Positions 8,104 to 16,405 of a stretch of 64,000 bases of DNA are shown piece by piece (the first letter of the stretch is position 1; each line of letters begins with the position of its first letter). The DNA is from Arthrobacter luteolus NBRC 107841 (GTDB lineage: Bacteria > Actinomycetota > Actinomycetes > Actinomycetales > Micrococcaceae). The translations under genes and the position numbers were made by a program. The notes under the pieces are model-generated. The model was not told where the DNA came from. It saw only the letters and a program-made list of their open reading frames with translations, and searched no databases. The stretch is taken from the NCBI RefSeq assembly GCF_001552075.1, contig NZ_BCQM01000001.1, positions 744,001 to 808,000 on the forward strand, read 5' to 3'.

Positions 8104-8667
8104 GTGGAAACTCCGATCCTGAGCTTCGCTGCCCTGCCCTCCCACACCTGGGGGAATAACGCCGGTCGGGTGAAGGACATCGCGTCCGGCCCTGCCGGCC
8201 CGTCCGGAACTCCCGGCTGGCGCTTAGCCGCCGCGACCATCGAAAAATCCGCTCCGTTCACCAGGTTTGAGGGAATGGACCGCATCACGCTTCCGGTGGA
8301 GGGCGAGCTGCTCCTCCTGAACGTGGACGGAACCGAGCACGCCATGGAACGCCTCCGGCCGCTCCGCTACTCCGGAGACGCGCCCGCAGCCGCTTCCCTG
8401 CCCACCGGCGAAGTGACCGTGCTTAATACCTTCGTGGACCGCACCCGTTTCGGTGCCGCCGTGATGGTGGTGGAGCTGTCGAAGAAGAACGCTCCGTCAC
8501 TCGGGCCCGGCCAGTTCCTGGTCCTGCTGCAGGGATCCGCCAAAGCCATGCTCGAGGCCGGCAGCCAGGAGCTGGATCCGCTGGACACGGTGCCGGGGAG
8601 CGGGGACCGGCCGCAGGTCCTGGGGCGCGGTTTCGCCGCCGTCGTCTCCTTCTACGAACTGGACTGA
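8104..8667 (+). CDS. HutD/Ves family cupin-like protein
   Basis: A 187-residue protein starting at GTG two bases after the previous stop. It shows the HutD/Ves pattern: W-x-N-N-x-G near residue 16-21, a GWRLAAATIEKSAPFTRFEGMDR segment (family form W-R-S-A-x-I-x-x-x-G-P-F-S-x-F-x-G-x-D-R; positions 8215-8283), then a beta-rich LPVEGELLLL stretch. HutD proteins are bicupins sometimes linked to histidine utilisation, but no hut genes are near. The biochemical role is not known. The family match is moderate because the usual NGGG is NNAG here. Confidence 0.68.
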   Translation: METPILSFAALPSHTWGNNAGRVKDIASGPAGPSGTPGWRLAAATIEKSAPFTRFEGMDRITLPVEGELLLLNVDGTEHAMERLRPLRYSGDAPAAASLPTGEVTVLNTFVDRTRFGAAVMVVELSKKNAPSLGPGQFLVLLQGSAKAMLEAGSQELDPLDTVPGSGDRPQVLGRGFAAVVSFYELD

Positions 8668-8735
8668 CCGCTCTCCCGCCGCCGTGTCCGCCGCGGGCCC
8701 TTCTTTCCGGAATGACCGTTGCCTACCATCGACGC

Positions 8736-8930
8736 ATGAGCACTTCGCTGAATGAACTCCCCCGGATTTCTGCGCCCGCGGTGCGGGCCCTGGGCGGCGC
8801 GGGGATCACCTCGCTGCGCCAGCTGGCGGGTATTCCCCGGGAAGACCTGGCGCAGCTGCACGGTATGGGACCCAAAGCCCTGAACATTATTGATGCCGCG
8901 CTGGGTGAGCACGGGCTCAGCCTCGGCTAA
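8736..8930 (+). CDS. Small helix-hairpin-helix DNA-binding protein
   Basis: A 64-residue protein made almost entirely of two HhH motifs: ISAPAVRALGGAGITSLRQL and IPREDLAQLHGMGPKALNII. The arrangement resembles the C-terminal domain of the RNA polymerase alpha subunit, suggesting non-specific DNA or protein binding. I placed the start at 8736 rather than at 8712 because a TACCAT hexamer ends exactly six bases upstream. It is monocistronic and ends in a long bidirectional terminator. The function is not known. Confidence 0.75.
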   Translation: MSTSLNELPRISAPAVRALGGAGITSLRQLAGIPREDLAQLHGMGPKALNIIDAALGEHGLSLG

Positions 8931-8943
8931 TGCCGCAGGCCCA

Positions 8944-8989
8944 GACATACAGAAGGCCCCGCATTAATCTGCGGGGCCTTCTGTATGTC
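8944..8989. terminator. Bidirectional terminator with a 19-bp perfect stem
   Basis: GACATACAGAAGGCCCCGC at 8944-8962 pairs perfectly with 8971-8989 across an 8-nt loop (ATTAATCT). It lies between the converging HhH and DEAD-box helicase genes and should stop transcription from both sides. The AGAAGGCCC arm gives GGGCCTTCT on either strand. Confidence 0.88.
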
Positions 8990-9019
8990 AGCTGTTTCAG
9001 CCGATGGAGCTGCCAGCGC

Positions 9020-10627
9020 TTAGCGGCTGCGGCGTTCGTTCGACGCGGGTGCGGTGGCACGGCGGGGGCCGGCTGCACGTGCCGGGCGGCCGCTGCCGCC
9101 GGCGGCGGGAGCTGCTGACCGGGTGCCGCCGGAGCGGTGCGTTCCGGTTGCTGCCACATCGCCGGCACGCTGGCCGGTGGCGGGGCGGCGGTTGCGGCCC
9201 TGGGACGTGGCTGCGGCTGCTGAGCCGCGGCGTCCTTCGGGGCTGCGCTGGGCACGGGGGGCCTCGCCTGCGGGAGCGCGCTCGGCGGAGACACGGCCGC
9301 GGCCGCCTGATCCTCCGCGTCCGCCGGCACGGGTGCCGGTTGCGGTGCCGGAACGGGCCGCACGCTTGCGCTGGGCGTTGGCGCCGGTGGACCGGCCGCC
9401 ACCCTGCTGCGGGGACTTGGCTGCCAGCTGGGCTGCACGGACGTGCGGCTCGACGACGGCGGCGCGTTCCCCAATGAGCTTGGCGATCGACGGTGAATTG
9501 TGGGAGACCTTCTCGATCGAGACGTCGACGCCGGCAGCCTTCATCAGCTTGGACACCTCGCCCTTCTGCTCGGGCAGGGTCACGGTGACGACGGTGCCGT
9601 CGGAACCGGCGCGGGCGGTGCGGCCGGAACGGTGCAGGTACGCCTTGTGCTCCGTGGGCGGATCGATGTGGACAACCAACTCGACGTCGTTCACGTGGAC
9701 GCCGCGGGCAGCGACGTCGGTCGCAACCAGGACGCGGACGTCGCCGGAAGCGAACTCTGCCAGGTTCCGGTCACGGGCGTTCTGCGAGAGGTTGCCGTGC
9801 AGGTCAACGGCGGGGATGCCGCTGTCGCTGAGGAACTTGGCCATCTTCCGGGCGTGGTGCTTGGTGCGCATGAACATAATGCGGCGGCCCTGGCCGGAGG
9901 CCAGTTCCTTGACCAGGAGCTTTTTGGCGGTCTGGTCCTGGACCAGCAGCACGTGGTGCTCCATGGTGGTCACCGCGGCCTGCGGATCGTCCACCGAGTG
10001 GGTCAGCGGGTTGGAGAGGTAGCGGCGGACCAGCTTGTCCACGCCGTTGTCCAGGGTCGCGGAGAACAGCAGGCGCTGGCCCTTTTCCGGGGTGCGGTCC
10101 AGCAGGCGCTGCACCACCGGGAGGAAGCCAAGGTCCGCCATGTGGTCGGCCTCGTCCAGCACGGTAATCTCCACGGACTCCAGGCTGATGAGCTTCTGCT
10201 TCATCAGGTCCTCGAGGCGGCCGGGGCAGGCAATAACAATGTCGACGCCGGCGCCCAGCGCCTTTTCCTGGCGCTGCTGGGACACACCGCCGTAGATGAC
10301 GGTGGTGTTCAGGCCCAGCTCGGCAGCGAGCGGCTCAATAACGTTGTTGATCTGCGTGGCGAGTTCACGCGTCGGCGCCAGAACCAGGCCCAGCGGACGG
10401 TGGGGACGGCGGCGGTAAACAGCCTCGGCCTCGGCCAGGCGGGCTACCAGCGGCAGGGAGAACGCGAGGGTCTTGCCGGAGCCGGTGCGGCCGCGGCCCA
10501 GGACGTCACGGCCCTTGAGCGTATCGGGCAGGGTCTGCACCTGGATGGGGAACGCTTCGTCGATTCCCTGTGCGGAAAGGGTTGAGGCAAGTGCCTTGGG
10601 CACGCCAAGGGCAGCAAAAGTAGTCAT
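9020..10627 (-). CDS. DEAD-box ATP-dependent RNA helicase
   Basis: A 535-residue cytoplasmic RNA helicase. Motifs in order: Q motif around residues 4-30 (FAALGV...PIQVQTLP), motif I GRTGSGKT, Ia PTRELATQ, II DEAD, III SAT, then helicase C-terminal motifs VLVATDVAARGVHV and HRSGRTARAG. From about residue 400 the chain becomes a basic, Gly/Arg/Ala-rich tail with many RGG-like and ATG-rich segments, typical of RhlE/CshA-like helicases that bind structured RNA during ribosome assembly or mRNA decay. It is monocistronic and preceded by a leader of about 180 nt. Confidence 0.93.
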   Translation of the reverse strand: MTTFAALGVPKALASTLSAQGIDEAFPIQVQTLPDTLKGRDVLGRGRTGSGKTLAFSLPLVARLAEAEAVYRRRPHRPLGLVLAPTRELATQINNVIEPLAAELGLNTTVIYGGVSQQRQEKALGAGVDIVIACPGRLEDLMKQKLISLESVEITVLDEADHMADLGFLPVVQRLLDRTPEKGQRLLFSATLDNGVDKLVRRYLSNPLTHSVDDPQAAVTTMEHHVLLVQDQTAKKLLVKELASGQGRRIMFMRTKHHARKMAKFLSDSGIPAVDLHGNLSQNARDRNLAEFASGDVRVLVATDVAARGVHVNDVELVVHIDPPTEHKAYLHRSGRTARAGSDGTVVTVTLPEQKGEVSKLMKAAGVDVSIEKVSHNSPSIAKLIGERAAVVEPHVRAAQLAAKSPQQGGGRSTGANAQRKRAARSGTATGTRAGGRGGSGGRGRVSAERAPAGEAPRAQRSPEGRRGSAAAATSQGRNRRPATGQRAGDVAATGTHRSGGTRSAAPAAGGSGRPARAAGPRRATAPASNERRSR

Positions 10628-10898
10628 TAAAAGACAGGCAACTTTCGGTAAGAGGCCCCCTATGCCGTGTAGCGCAGAGGGTTCGCCGAAGAAAAGTCAG
10701 ACAGTGTCCACCGCCCCGGAATCGCACCGGGCGGGACAAAAGAAAGCGTTCATCGACGCAGGTTGCGCTGCTTACACACGCGGCTTTTAGGCGCGGCAGT
10801 CGCAACAACTTCCCCCAGTTTACCGGATGGAGCGCTGTTACCTAATCGGCGGCCTCCGGTCCGCACCGGCCTGAACCGCCGGACCGTTAGCATTAACA
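10628..10898. promoter_or_regulatory. Divergent promoter region of the DEAD-box helicase and trmB
   Basis: This 271-base gap holds a minus-strand TAAACT (10822-10817) that would start the helicase transcript near 10810, leaving a leader of about 180 nt. Leaders of that size are common for cold-induced helicases. On the plus strand TAGCAT at 10888-10893 lies five bases before a GTG and eight before an ATG for trmB. No convincing -35 or riboswitch fold is visible. Confidence 0.45.
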
Positions 10899-11756
10899 GT
10901 GATGACTACTGAACCAGCCCTGCCTGTTACCGACGCAGCCGACGACGTTCAAGACGCCGAAACGATGCACTTCCGTGCCCCCGTTTCCTTCGTCCGCCGG
11001 GGCTCGCGGCTCCAGGGACGCCGCCAGCAGGCCTGGGATGAGCTCTCCGACGTTTATGTGATTGACGTTCCCCGCGTGCAGGCCGACACCTCGGTGGATC
11101 CGGAGTACGTGTTCGACGCCGAGGCAGCCTTTGGGCGCAAGGCGCCCCTCGTCGTCGAAATCGGCTCCGGACTCGGTGAAGCTGTTACCCATGCCGCCGA
11201 GCAGAACCCGGAGAAGAACTTCCTGGCCGTGGAGGTCTACCTGCCCGGCCTGGCACAGACCCTGCAGCGCATCGGCCAGAAGAACCTGACCAACGTGCGG
11301 GTGGTCCAGGCCAACGCTCCGGAGGTGCTCTCCACCATGCTGCCCGCCGGGTCGGTGGACGAGCTGTGGGTCTTCTTCCCGGATCCCTGGCACAAGACCC
11401 GCCACCACAAGCGGCGCATGGTCAAGGACTCCTTCGCGGAGCTCGCGGCCCGTGCGCTGGTCCCGGGCGGGCTGTGGCGGCTCGCCACCGACTGGTCCGA
11501 CTACGCGGTCCAGATGCGGGAGGTCCTCGACGCTTCCCCGCACTTCGAGAACCTGCACCCAGGCGAGCGTGCCGGTGCGGACGGCCCGCTGAGCCAGGTG
11601 TACGCCCGCGGCCTGGAGGGGAAAGACGCAACTGACGACGTCGATACCCGCGGCGGCTGGGCACCGCGGTTCGAGGGCCGCACCCTGACCAGCTTCGAAA
11701 ACAAGGCGCACCAGGCCAACCGGCTGATCTTCGACCTCACCTACCGCAAGGCCTGA
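10899..11756 (+). CDS. trmB: tRNA (guanine-N7-)-methyltransferase
   Basis: A protein of about 285 residues that methylates G46 of tRNA using S-adenosylmethionine. Diagnostic elements are the SAM-binding EIGSGLGE, the TrmB signature FFPDPWHKTRHHKRR, the later ATDW, and the C-terminal R-T-L-T-S-F-E-N-K. The N-terminus is about 50 residues longer than in many bacterial TrmB proteins. GTG at 10899 or ATG at 10902 could start it; the upstream TAGCAT suits a leaderless transcript. The NYN-domain gene follows after six bases, so these two are probably one operon. Confidence 0.92.
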   Translation: MMTTEPALPVTDAADDVQDAETMHFRAPVSFVRRGSRLQGRRQQAWDELSDVYVIDVPRVQADTSVDPEYVFDAEAAFGRKAPLVVEIGSGLGEAVTHAAEQNPEKNFLAVEVYLPGLAQTLQRIGQKNLTNVRVVQANAPEVLSTMLPAGSVDELWVFFPDPWHKTRHHKRRMVKDSFAELAARALVPGGLWRLATDWSDYAVQMREVLDASPHFENLHPGERAGADGPLSQVYARGLEGKDATDDVDTRGGWAPRFEGRTLTSFENKAHQANRLIFDLTYRKA

Positions 11757-11762
11757 GCTTCC

Positions 11763-12770
11763 ATGACTGAACCAAACGATGCACGCGTTGGCCTCTACAT
11801 CGACTTCGATAACATCGTCATCTCCCGCTACCAGCAGCTGCACGGCCGGAATGCCTTCCAGCGGGACGGGATCCGCGACTTCGACCGGTCAAGCCGTGAC
11901 GCCGACCCGGAAATCAGCACCAAACTGACGGCAGCGACCGTTGATTTCAACGCCATCATCGATTTCGCCGCGTCCTTCGGAACGCTGGTCGTCAACCGCG
12001 CCTACGCGGACTGGTCGGTGCCGGTCAATGCCAGCTACCAGCGGCAGCTGATGTCCCGGGCGGTGGACCTCACCCAGTTGTTCACCACCACCACCCGCGG
12101 AACCAAGAACGGCGCGGACATCCGGCTGGCCGTCGACGTCGTCGAAGACCTTTTCCGCCTCCCCGACCTCACGCACGTCATCATTGTCGCCGGGGATTCG
12201 GACTACATCGCGCTGGCGCAGAAGTCCAAGCGCCTGGGCCGGTTCGTGGTGGGCATCGGTGTTGCCGGGTCGACCAGCACCTCCCTCGCGGCGGCATGCG
12301 ACGAGTTTGAGGACTATGACTCGCTGCCCGGCGTCGACCGGTCTACCGCAGCTGCGGCGGCTGAGCGGCCTTCCCCGGACCGGAAATCCCCCGCGCCGGC
12401 CGAGGCCCCGTCCGGCCAGGCGTCGGACAAGCCCCGCAAGCTCACCACCATCCCCATGTTCTCCCACACCGAAGACGCGCAGCTCGACGAGCTGGACCCC
12501 GCCGAGGACATTGATCCACTGACCCTCGCCACCGAGCTGCTGGTGCGCGCCCTGCAGATCGGCCATGCGAAGGGCGACGCCGATGAGTGGCTGAACACGG
12601 GCACGATCAAGAACCAGATGCGCCGGATGGACCCTTCGTTCAACGAGAAACCGCTCGGTTTCCGGTCCTTCACCGACTTCCTTTCCTCGCACGCCGATCT
12701 GGTCGAGCTCAAGGAGGACGGCCCGCACCGGCTGATCCGCCTCCGCCCGGAGGCTGACACCCCGCGCTGA
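11763..12770 (+). CDS. NYN-domain (PIN-like RNase) protein with C-terminal OST-HTH/LOTUS domain
   Basis: A 335-residue protein. The N-terminal NYN domain shows the acidic pattern of this nuclease fold: YIDFDN near residue 13, an NGADIRLAVDVVEDL segment, and VAGDSDYIAL. After a charged, Pro-rich linker (about residues 190-240), residues about 245-330 match a LOTUS/OST-HTH winged helix (LATELLVRALQ ... FRSFTDFLSSH ... VELKEDG). The combination is expected to bind and perhaps cut structured RNA. It is tightly linked to trmB, so tRNA or rRNA is a reasonable guess at the substrate, but this is inference. Confidence 0.82.
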   Translation: MTEPNDARVGLYIDFDNIVISRYQQLHGRNAFQRDGIRDFDRSSRDADPEISTKLTAATVDFNAIIDFAASFGTLVVNRAYADWSVPVNASYQRQLMSRAVDLTQLFTTTTRGTKNGADIRLAVDVVEDLFRLPDLTHVIIVAGDSDYIALAQKSKRLGRFVVGIGVAGSTSTSLAAACDEFEDYDSLPGVDRSTAAAAAERPSPDRKSPAPAEAPSGQASDKPRKLTTIPMFSHTEDAQLDELDPAEDIDPLTLATELLVRALQIGHAKGDADEWLNTGTIKNQMRRMDPSFNEKPLGFRSFTDFLSSHADLVELKEDGPHRLIRLRPEADTPR

Positions 12771-12837
12771 TTTCGGGGGCGGTGCTGCGCGCCGGGTAGC
12801 GGCGCGTGGGATTGCGGAGCGCCTCGGTGCGGAGCAT

Positions 12838-12869
12838 GTGGAGTGCAGACCGTGTGGAGTGCGGACCGT
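12838..12869 (+). repeat. Two tandem 16-bp repeats
   Basis: GTGGAGTGCRGACCGT is repeated head to tail at 12838-12853 and 12854-12869 with one mismatch, followed by related fragments (GTGTGGACCGTGCGG). It sits in the 211-base gap between the NYN gene and the next operon. No coding potential is evident. Confidence 0.5.
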
Positions 12870-12950
12870 GAGGAGTTCGCCTCCGTGTGGACCGTGCGGG
12901 CGCGCACTCCCCCGCGGCCACAAGAAGAAACATTCCCTCAACCTCTTCCC

Positions 12951-12984
12951 ACAAAGCACTTTGTACCGCAAACTACTTTGTATG
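12951..12984 (+). promoter_or_regulatory. Putative operator: palindrome ACAAAG-CA-CTTTGT plus an extra ACTTTGTA half-site
   Basis: A perfect 6-2-6 palindrome at 12951-12964 is followed by a second ACTTTGTA whose last bases overlap the ATG at 12982. The winged-helix regulator encoded by the same operon (13679) is the obvious candidate to bind here and repress its own transcription. Confidence 0.5.
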
Positions 12985-13686
12985 AATCACAGCACCCGCC
13001 CGGACCGGGTATCCGGCACCCCTGCGTACCCCGGAGACGAAGCCTCCTCGGGGGAGGACCGGGCACTGAACCTGCACCAGGCACTGGCAGTGGTGCAGGA
13101 TGCGGAGCGCTCAGCCCGGCGGACCCTCTCCGGAAACACCGCGCTTGTCTATCTTCTGTGGGGTCTCACCTGGGTCATCGGTTATGGCTCGCTCTGGGGC
13201 AGCCAAACGGGATTGCTGCCCCTGGAGCCCGGAACCGCTTTGATCATCCTCGCTGCTGCCCTGGCCGCAGCGACAATATCCACCGTTGTGATCTTCGCAC
13301 GGGGGTCCCGGGGCATCCGCGGGCAATCAGCTTTTCAGGGCGGAATGTACGGAGCAGCCTGGGCGCTCGGCTTCACCGTGATGGGAGCCCTCAGCGGAAC
13401 CCTTGGCAGGATTATCGAAGACTTCTGGCTGCGCGGCATGCTCGTCAACGCGATTGCAGTGCTCATAGTCGGCCTGCTCTACATCACGGGCGGCACCACT
13501 TTCAACGACAAGCAGCAGTCCTACCTGGGGGTCTGGCTCCTGATCGTAACCATCGCCGGGCTGGTCTCCGGCCCCGATCTCTTCCTCGCGGTGTTCCTCT
13601 TCCTGGGCTCCCCCGGCCTGCTGCTGGGAGCCCTGGTGGAGTACCTGCGCACCCGCCGGCGCCGGACGGCAGCAGCCGATGCCTGA
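12982..13686 (+). CDS. Polytopic membrane protein of unknown function, in regulator/ABC operon
   Basis: A 234-residue protein with a polar 40-residue N-terminus followed by about six hydrophobic segments, for example VYLLWGLTWVIGYGSLW, LIILAAALAAATISTVVIF and YLGVWLLIVTIAGLVSG, and a basic tail (RTRRRR). I chose the ATG at 12982, which follows the operator-like repeats. It overlaps the next gene by eight bases, so the two are translationally coupled. Membrane proteins of this kind often accompany small winged-helix regulators and ABC exporters, but I cannot name a function. Confidence 0.72.
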   Translation: MNHSTRPDRVSGTPAYPGDEASSGEDRALNLHQALAVVQDAERSARRTLSGNTALVYLLWGLTWVIGYGSLWGSQTGLLPLEPGTALIILAAALAAATISTVVIFARGSRGIRGQSAFQGGMYGAAWALGFTVMGALSGTLGRIIEDFWLRGMLVNAIAVLIVGLLYITGGTTFNDKQQSYLGVWLLIVTIAGLVSGPDLFLAVFLFLGSPGLLLGALVEYLRTRRRRTAAADA

Positions 13687-13975
13687 ACTCGACCCCGTCA
13701 TCCATGCCGAATCCCGGCTGCGCACCCTGACTACGCTCAACGAGGTCGGTGAGAACAACCGGATCGCTTTCACCAAGCTGCAGAAGCTGCTCGAAATGAC
13801 TGCGGGCAACCTTTCCACCCACGTCCGGAAGCTGGAGACGGCCGGCTACGTGGAAGTCACCAAGACCATTGAAGGCCGCACGCCCGCCACCTACGTCGGC
13901 ATCACCCCCGAAGGCAAAGCGGCCTACGCACGCTACCGCCGTAACCTGCAGGACCTGCTTTCCGGCCTTTCCTAA
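13679..13975 (+). CDS. Winged-helix transcriptional regulator (PF13601-like)
   Basis: A 98-residue protein consisting of one winged-helix domain. RLRTLTTLNEVGENNRIAFTKLQKLLEMTAGNLSTHVRKLE (13712-13834) covers the helix-turn-helix, then GYVEVTKTIEGRTPATYVGIT forms the wing and ends in GKAAYARY. This is the compact MarR/ArsR-like family often encoded next to ABC exporters or membrane proteins. It overlaps the preceding membrane gene and lies 39 bases before the ABC genes. Autoregulation through the palindrome at 12951 is likely. Confidence 0.83.
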   Translation: MPELDPVIHAESRLRTLTTLNEVGENNRIAFTKLQKLLEMTAGNLSTHVRKLETAGYVEVTKTIEGRTPATYVGITPEGKAAYARYRRNLQDLLSGLS

Positions 13976-14014
13976 CCTGCCGGCCACCGGCATCAGCGCA
14001 AGGAGAATTCAGAC

Positions 14015-14974
14015 ATGAGCATCCCCAGCCCCCGCGGCGGCCCGAAGACAGCGGCCGGTACCCTGGCTGCAGCCCACTCCGTAAGCAAAAGCTACGGCCC
14101 CACCAAAGCACTGGACACAGTCAGCTTTGCCGTCGGTGCAGGGGAAACCGTGGGGCTCCTCGGACCCAACGGAGCCGGCAAGTCCACGCTGCTGAACCTG
14201 TTGAGCGGACTGCGCCAGCCCGACACGGGAACGGTCGAACTCTTCGGCCAGAATCCCCGGAATCCGCTGTCCCGGCGGGAGCTGGGAACCACGCCGCAGG
14301 CGACCTCCGTTCCAGCAACGCTGCGGGTGCGGGAAACCGTGGATTTCGTGGCCGCCCACTACACCGATCCGATCCCGACGGCTGAGCTGCTGGACGGCTT
14401 CGGGCTGGGGCCGGCCGCCGGCAAGCAGTGCGGCGGACTCTCCGGAGGGCAGCAGCGGCGCCTGCTCGTGGCGCTGGCGCTAGTCGGGCGTCCCCGGCTG
14501 GTGATCCTGGATGAACCCACCACCGGCCTGGACGTCGAAGCGCGGGAGAACCTCTGGGAACGCCTGGCAGATTACCGGGCCGGCGGCGGAACGCTCCTCA
14601 TCACCAGCCATTACCTGGAGGAGATCCAAACCCTGTCCAGCCGCGTGGTTGTGATCAACGAAGGCTCCGTGGTGGCGGACGGCAACGTTGACGAGATCCG
14701 CGGGCGGGTCAGCGTATCCAGGGTTTCCTTCCACACCGAACTGCCGGCGTCGTCCTTCGAGACGATGGCCGGCACCGTTTCGGTGTCCGTCTCTGCCTCC
14801 GGCGCCACCACCATCCTCACGCACGACGCCGATGAAACGGTACGGCTGCTCGTCCGCGGCAACGTGGGGTTCAGCAGCCTGGAAGTGCACGCCGCGAGCC
14901 TCGAGGAAGCCTTTCTTTCCCTCACCCACGCCGGAGAGTCCGCTCCTGCCCCTGAACGGAGAGCAGTCCGATGA
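14015..14974 (+). CDS. ABC exporter ATP-binding protein
   Basis: A 319-residue ATPase. Walker A is GPNGAGKST, the signature LSGGQQRRLLVALAL, and Walker B VILDEPTTGLD; a late SHYLEEI carries the switch His. A clear AAGGAG site lies about nine bases before the ATG. The C-terminal third (about residues 220-319) is an accessory domain typical of DrrA/CcmA-type exporters. It overlaps the permease by four bases (ATGA). Its substrate could be a drug, lipid or peptide; the sequence does not tell. Confidence 0.88.
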   Translation: MSIPSPRGGPKTAAGTLAAAHSVSKSYGPTKALDTVSFAVGAGETVGLLGPNGAGKSTLLNLLSGLRQPDTGTVELFGQNPRNPLSRRELGTTPQATSVPATLRVRETVDFVAAHYTDPIPTAELLDGFGLGPAAGKQCGGLSGGQQRRLLVALALVGRPRLVILDEPTTGLDVEARENLWERLADYRAGGGTLLITSHYLEEIQTLSSRVVVINEGSVVADGNVDEIRGRVSVSRVSFHTELPASSFETMAGTVSVSVSASGATTILTHDADETVRLLVRGNVGFSSLEVHAASLEEAFLSLTHAGESAPAPERRAVR

Positions 14975-15783
14975 GCCCCACCACCGCTATGGCACGCCCC
15001 CTGGAAGCCAAATCCCAGTTGCACCTGATCCGCCCCCACACCCGGGCCCAGGTCCTGGAGCAGCTGCGGATTCCGGTTGCCGTCCTGTCCTCCACCATCT
15101 TTCCGACCCTGGCGCTGGTGTTTTTCGTGCTCCCGCAGACCGCGGTGACGTCCAATCCGCTGGCATCGCTGACGGCAATCGCACAGCTCGCGGTATTCGG
15201 AGTGATGAGCGCGTTCCTGTTCAACTACGGGATCGGCGTCGCGGAAGAACGGGCCAATCCGTGGAGCAGCTATGTGCGGACGCTGCCCGCGGGAGCCGTT
15301 CCGGCCACCGTGGCCCGTGCCGTGACCGCCATGATGTTCGCTTTCTTCGCGCTGGTTCCGGTCCTGGTGGTGGGCGCCCTGACCACTGCCGGCATGGACC
15401 TGTACCTGGATGGGAGTCTGCCGTGGTGGCGCGTGCCGCTGGCGGTGGCCGTCTGGCTGCTGTGCGGGCTCCCGTTCCTCTGCCTCGGGCTGCTGATCGG
15501 ATATCTGTGCACGTCCAAGGTGGCAATTGCGGTAACCCAGGTGGTCTTTTTTCCGCTGGCCTTCGCGGGCGGGATGATGCTGCCGCCGGAGATTTTCTCT
15601 CCCGGCCTGGACCTCTTTTCCAGGTTCCTGCCCTCACGGGCGGCCCGTGACCTCTCCGTTTCAGCGCTCTCCGGTGAACCATTTGAAGCCACGGCGGTCA
15701 TCTGCTTCCTGGCGTGGACTGCGGTGCTCGCTGCGGGGGCTATCTGGGCCAACCGCCGGGACCAGGGACGCCGCTTCCGCTAG
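14971..15783 (+). CDS. ABC-2 type exporter permease
   Basis: A 270-residue membrane protein with about six hydrophobic segments in the ABC-2 arrangement, including an AVTAMMFAFFALVPVLVVGA stretch and the usual mid-protein FPLAFAGGMMLP segment. It is translationally coupled (ATGA) to the ATPase at 14015, making a complete homodimeric exporter. It ends 15 bases before the convergent hspR gene. Confidence 0.86.
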   Translation: MSPTTAMARPLEAKSQLHLIRPHTRAQVLEQLRIPVAVLSSTIFPTLALVFFVLPQTAVTSNPLASLTAIAQLAVFGVMSAFLFNYGIGVAEERANPWSSYVRTLPAGAVPATVARAVTAMMFAFFALVPVLVVGALTTAGMDLYLDGSLPWWRVPLAVAVWLLCGLPFLCLGLLIGYLCTSKVAIAVTQVVFFPLAFAGGMMLPPEIFSPGLDLFSRFLPSRAARDLSVSALSGEPFEATAVICFLAWTAVLAAGAIWANRRDQGRRFR

Positions 15784-15798
15784 GACTGCAGGGAGAAG

Positions 15799-16338
15799 CT
15801 ACCGGGAGCCGAAGAACTCGCCGCGGTCCGCTGTGTAGCCCAGCTCGGTTTCCGCCGGGCTGCCCTTGCCCGCGGGCAATGCCATCACCCGGCGGTTGAG
15901 CGCGGCCAGCGCGGCCAGGCCGAGCGGCCGGCCGGTGGACCTCGAGGCCGGCGGACGCTGCCCGCGGGAGAGGGTGACGACGTCGCCGGCGAGCCCGGCA
16001 GCGAACACCCGGCCCATGTCGGCGCTGCGCTGCTGGACCTGGTCCAGTTCAGCGGAGAGTTCGTTAACCCGCGCCCGGAGCCCGGAGACCTGCTTCTGCA
16101 GCTCCATGATCCGCTTGATGCCCTCCAGGGAAACGCCCTCCTGGGAGAGGCGCTGCACCTCCCGCAGCATCTCAATGTCCCGCTGCGAGTACCGGCGCGA
16201 ACGCCCGGGAGCACGGCTCGGGCTGACGATGCCAAGGCGGTCATACTGCCGCAGGGTCTGCGGATGCATGTCCGCGAGTTCAGCGGCAACGGAGATCACG
16301 AAGATGGGTGCATTAACGTCGATGCCCACGTTCCTCAC
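15799..16338 (-). CDS. hspR: Heat-shock repressor HspR (MerR family)
   Basis: A regulator of about 179 residues with a MerR-type helix-turn-helix: FVISVAAELADMHPQTLRQY, then DRLGIVSPSRAPGRSRRYS and RDIEMLREVQRL, and a coiled-coil-like segment (MELQKQVSGLRARVNELSAELD). HspR binds HAIR operators and uses DnaK as co-repressor. Two HAIR sites lie in the dnaK promoter at 20080-20150. It is the last gene of the dnaK operon. The GTG at 16338 or one nine bases later (16329) could be the start; a purine-rich site fits the second slightly better. Confidence 0.92.
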   Translation of the reverse strand: MRNVGIDVNAPIFVISVAAELADMHPQTLRQYDRLGIVSPSRAPGRSRRYSQRDIEMLREVQRLSQEGVSLEGIKRIMELQKQVSGLRARVNELSAELDQVQQRSADMGRVFAAGLAGDVVTLSRGQRPPASRSTGRPLGLAALAALNRRVMALPAGKGSPAETELGYTADRGEFFGSR

Positions 16339-16405
16339 TCTCCCTCGCTACTTGCTGGCTTGCGTGTTTGTCATACTAGCCCGGTCCGCTCCGTTGCCGG
16401 CCAGG

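Noticed and set aside
9500-10585. A long plus-strand open frame inside the DEAD-box helicase region
   Set aside because: Low-complexity antisense frame; the helicase motifs on the other strand are unambiguous.
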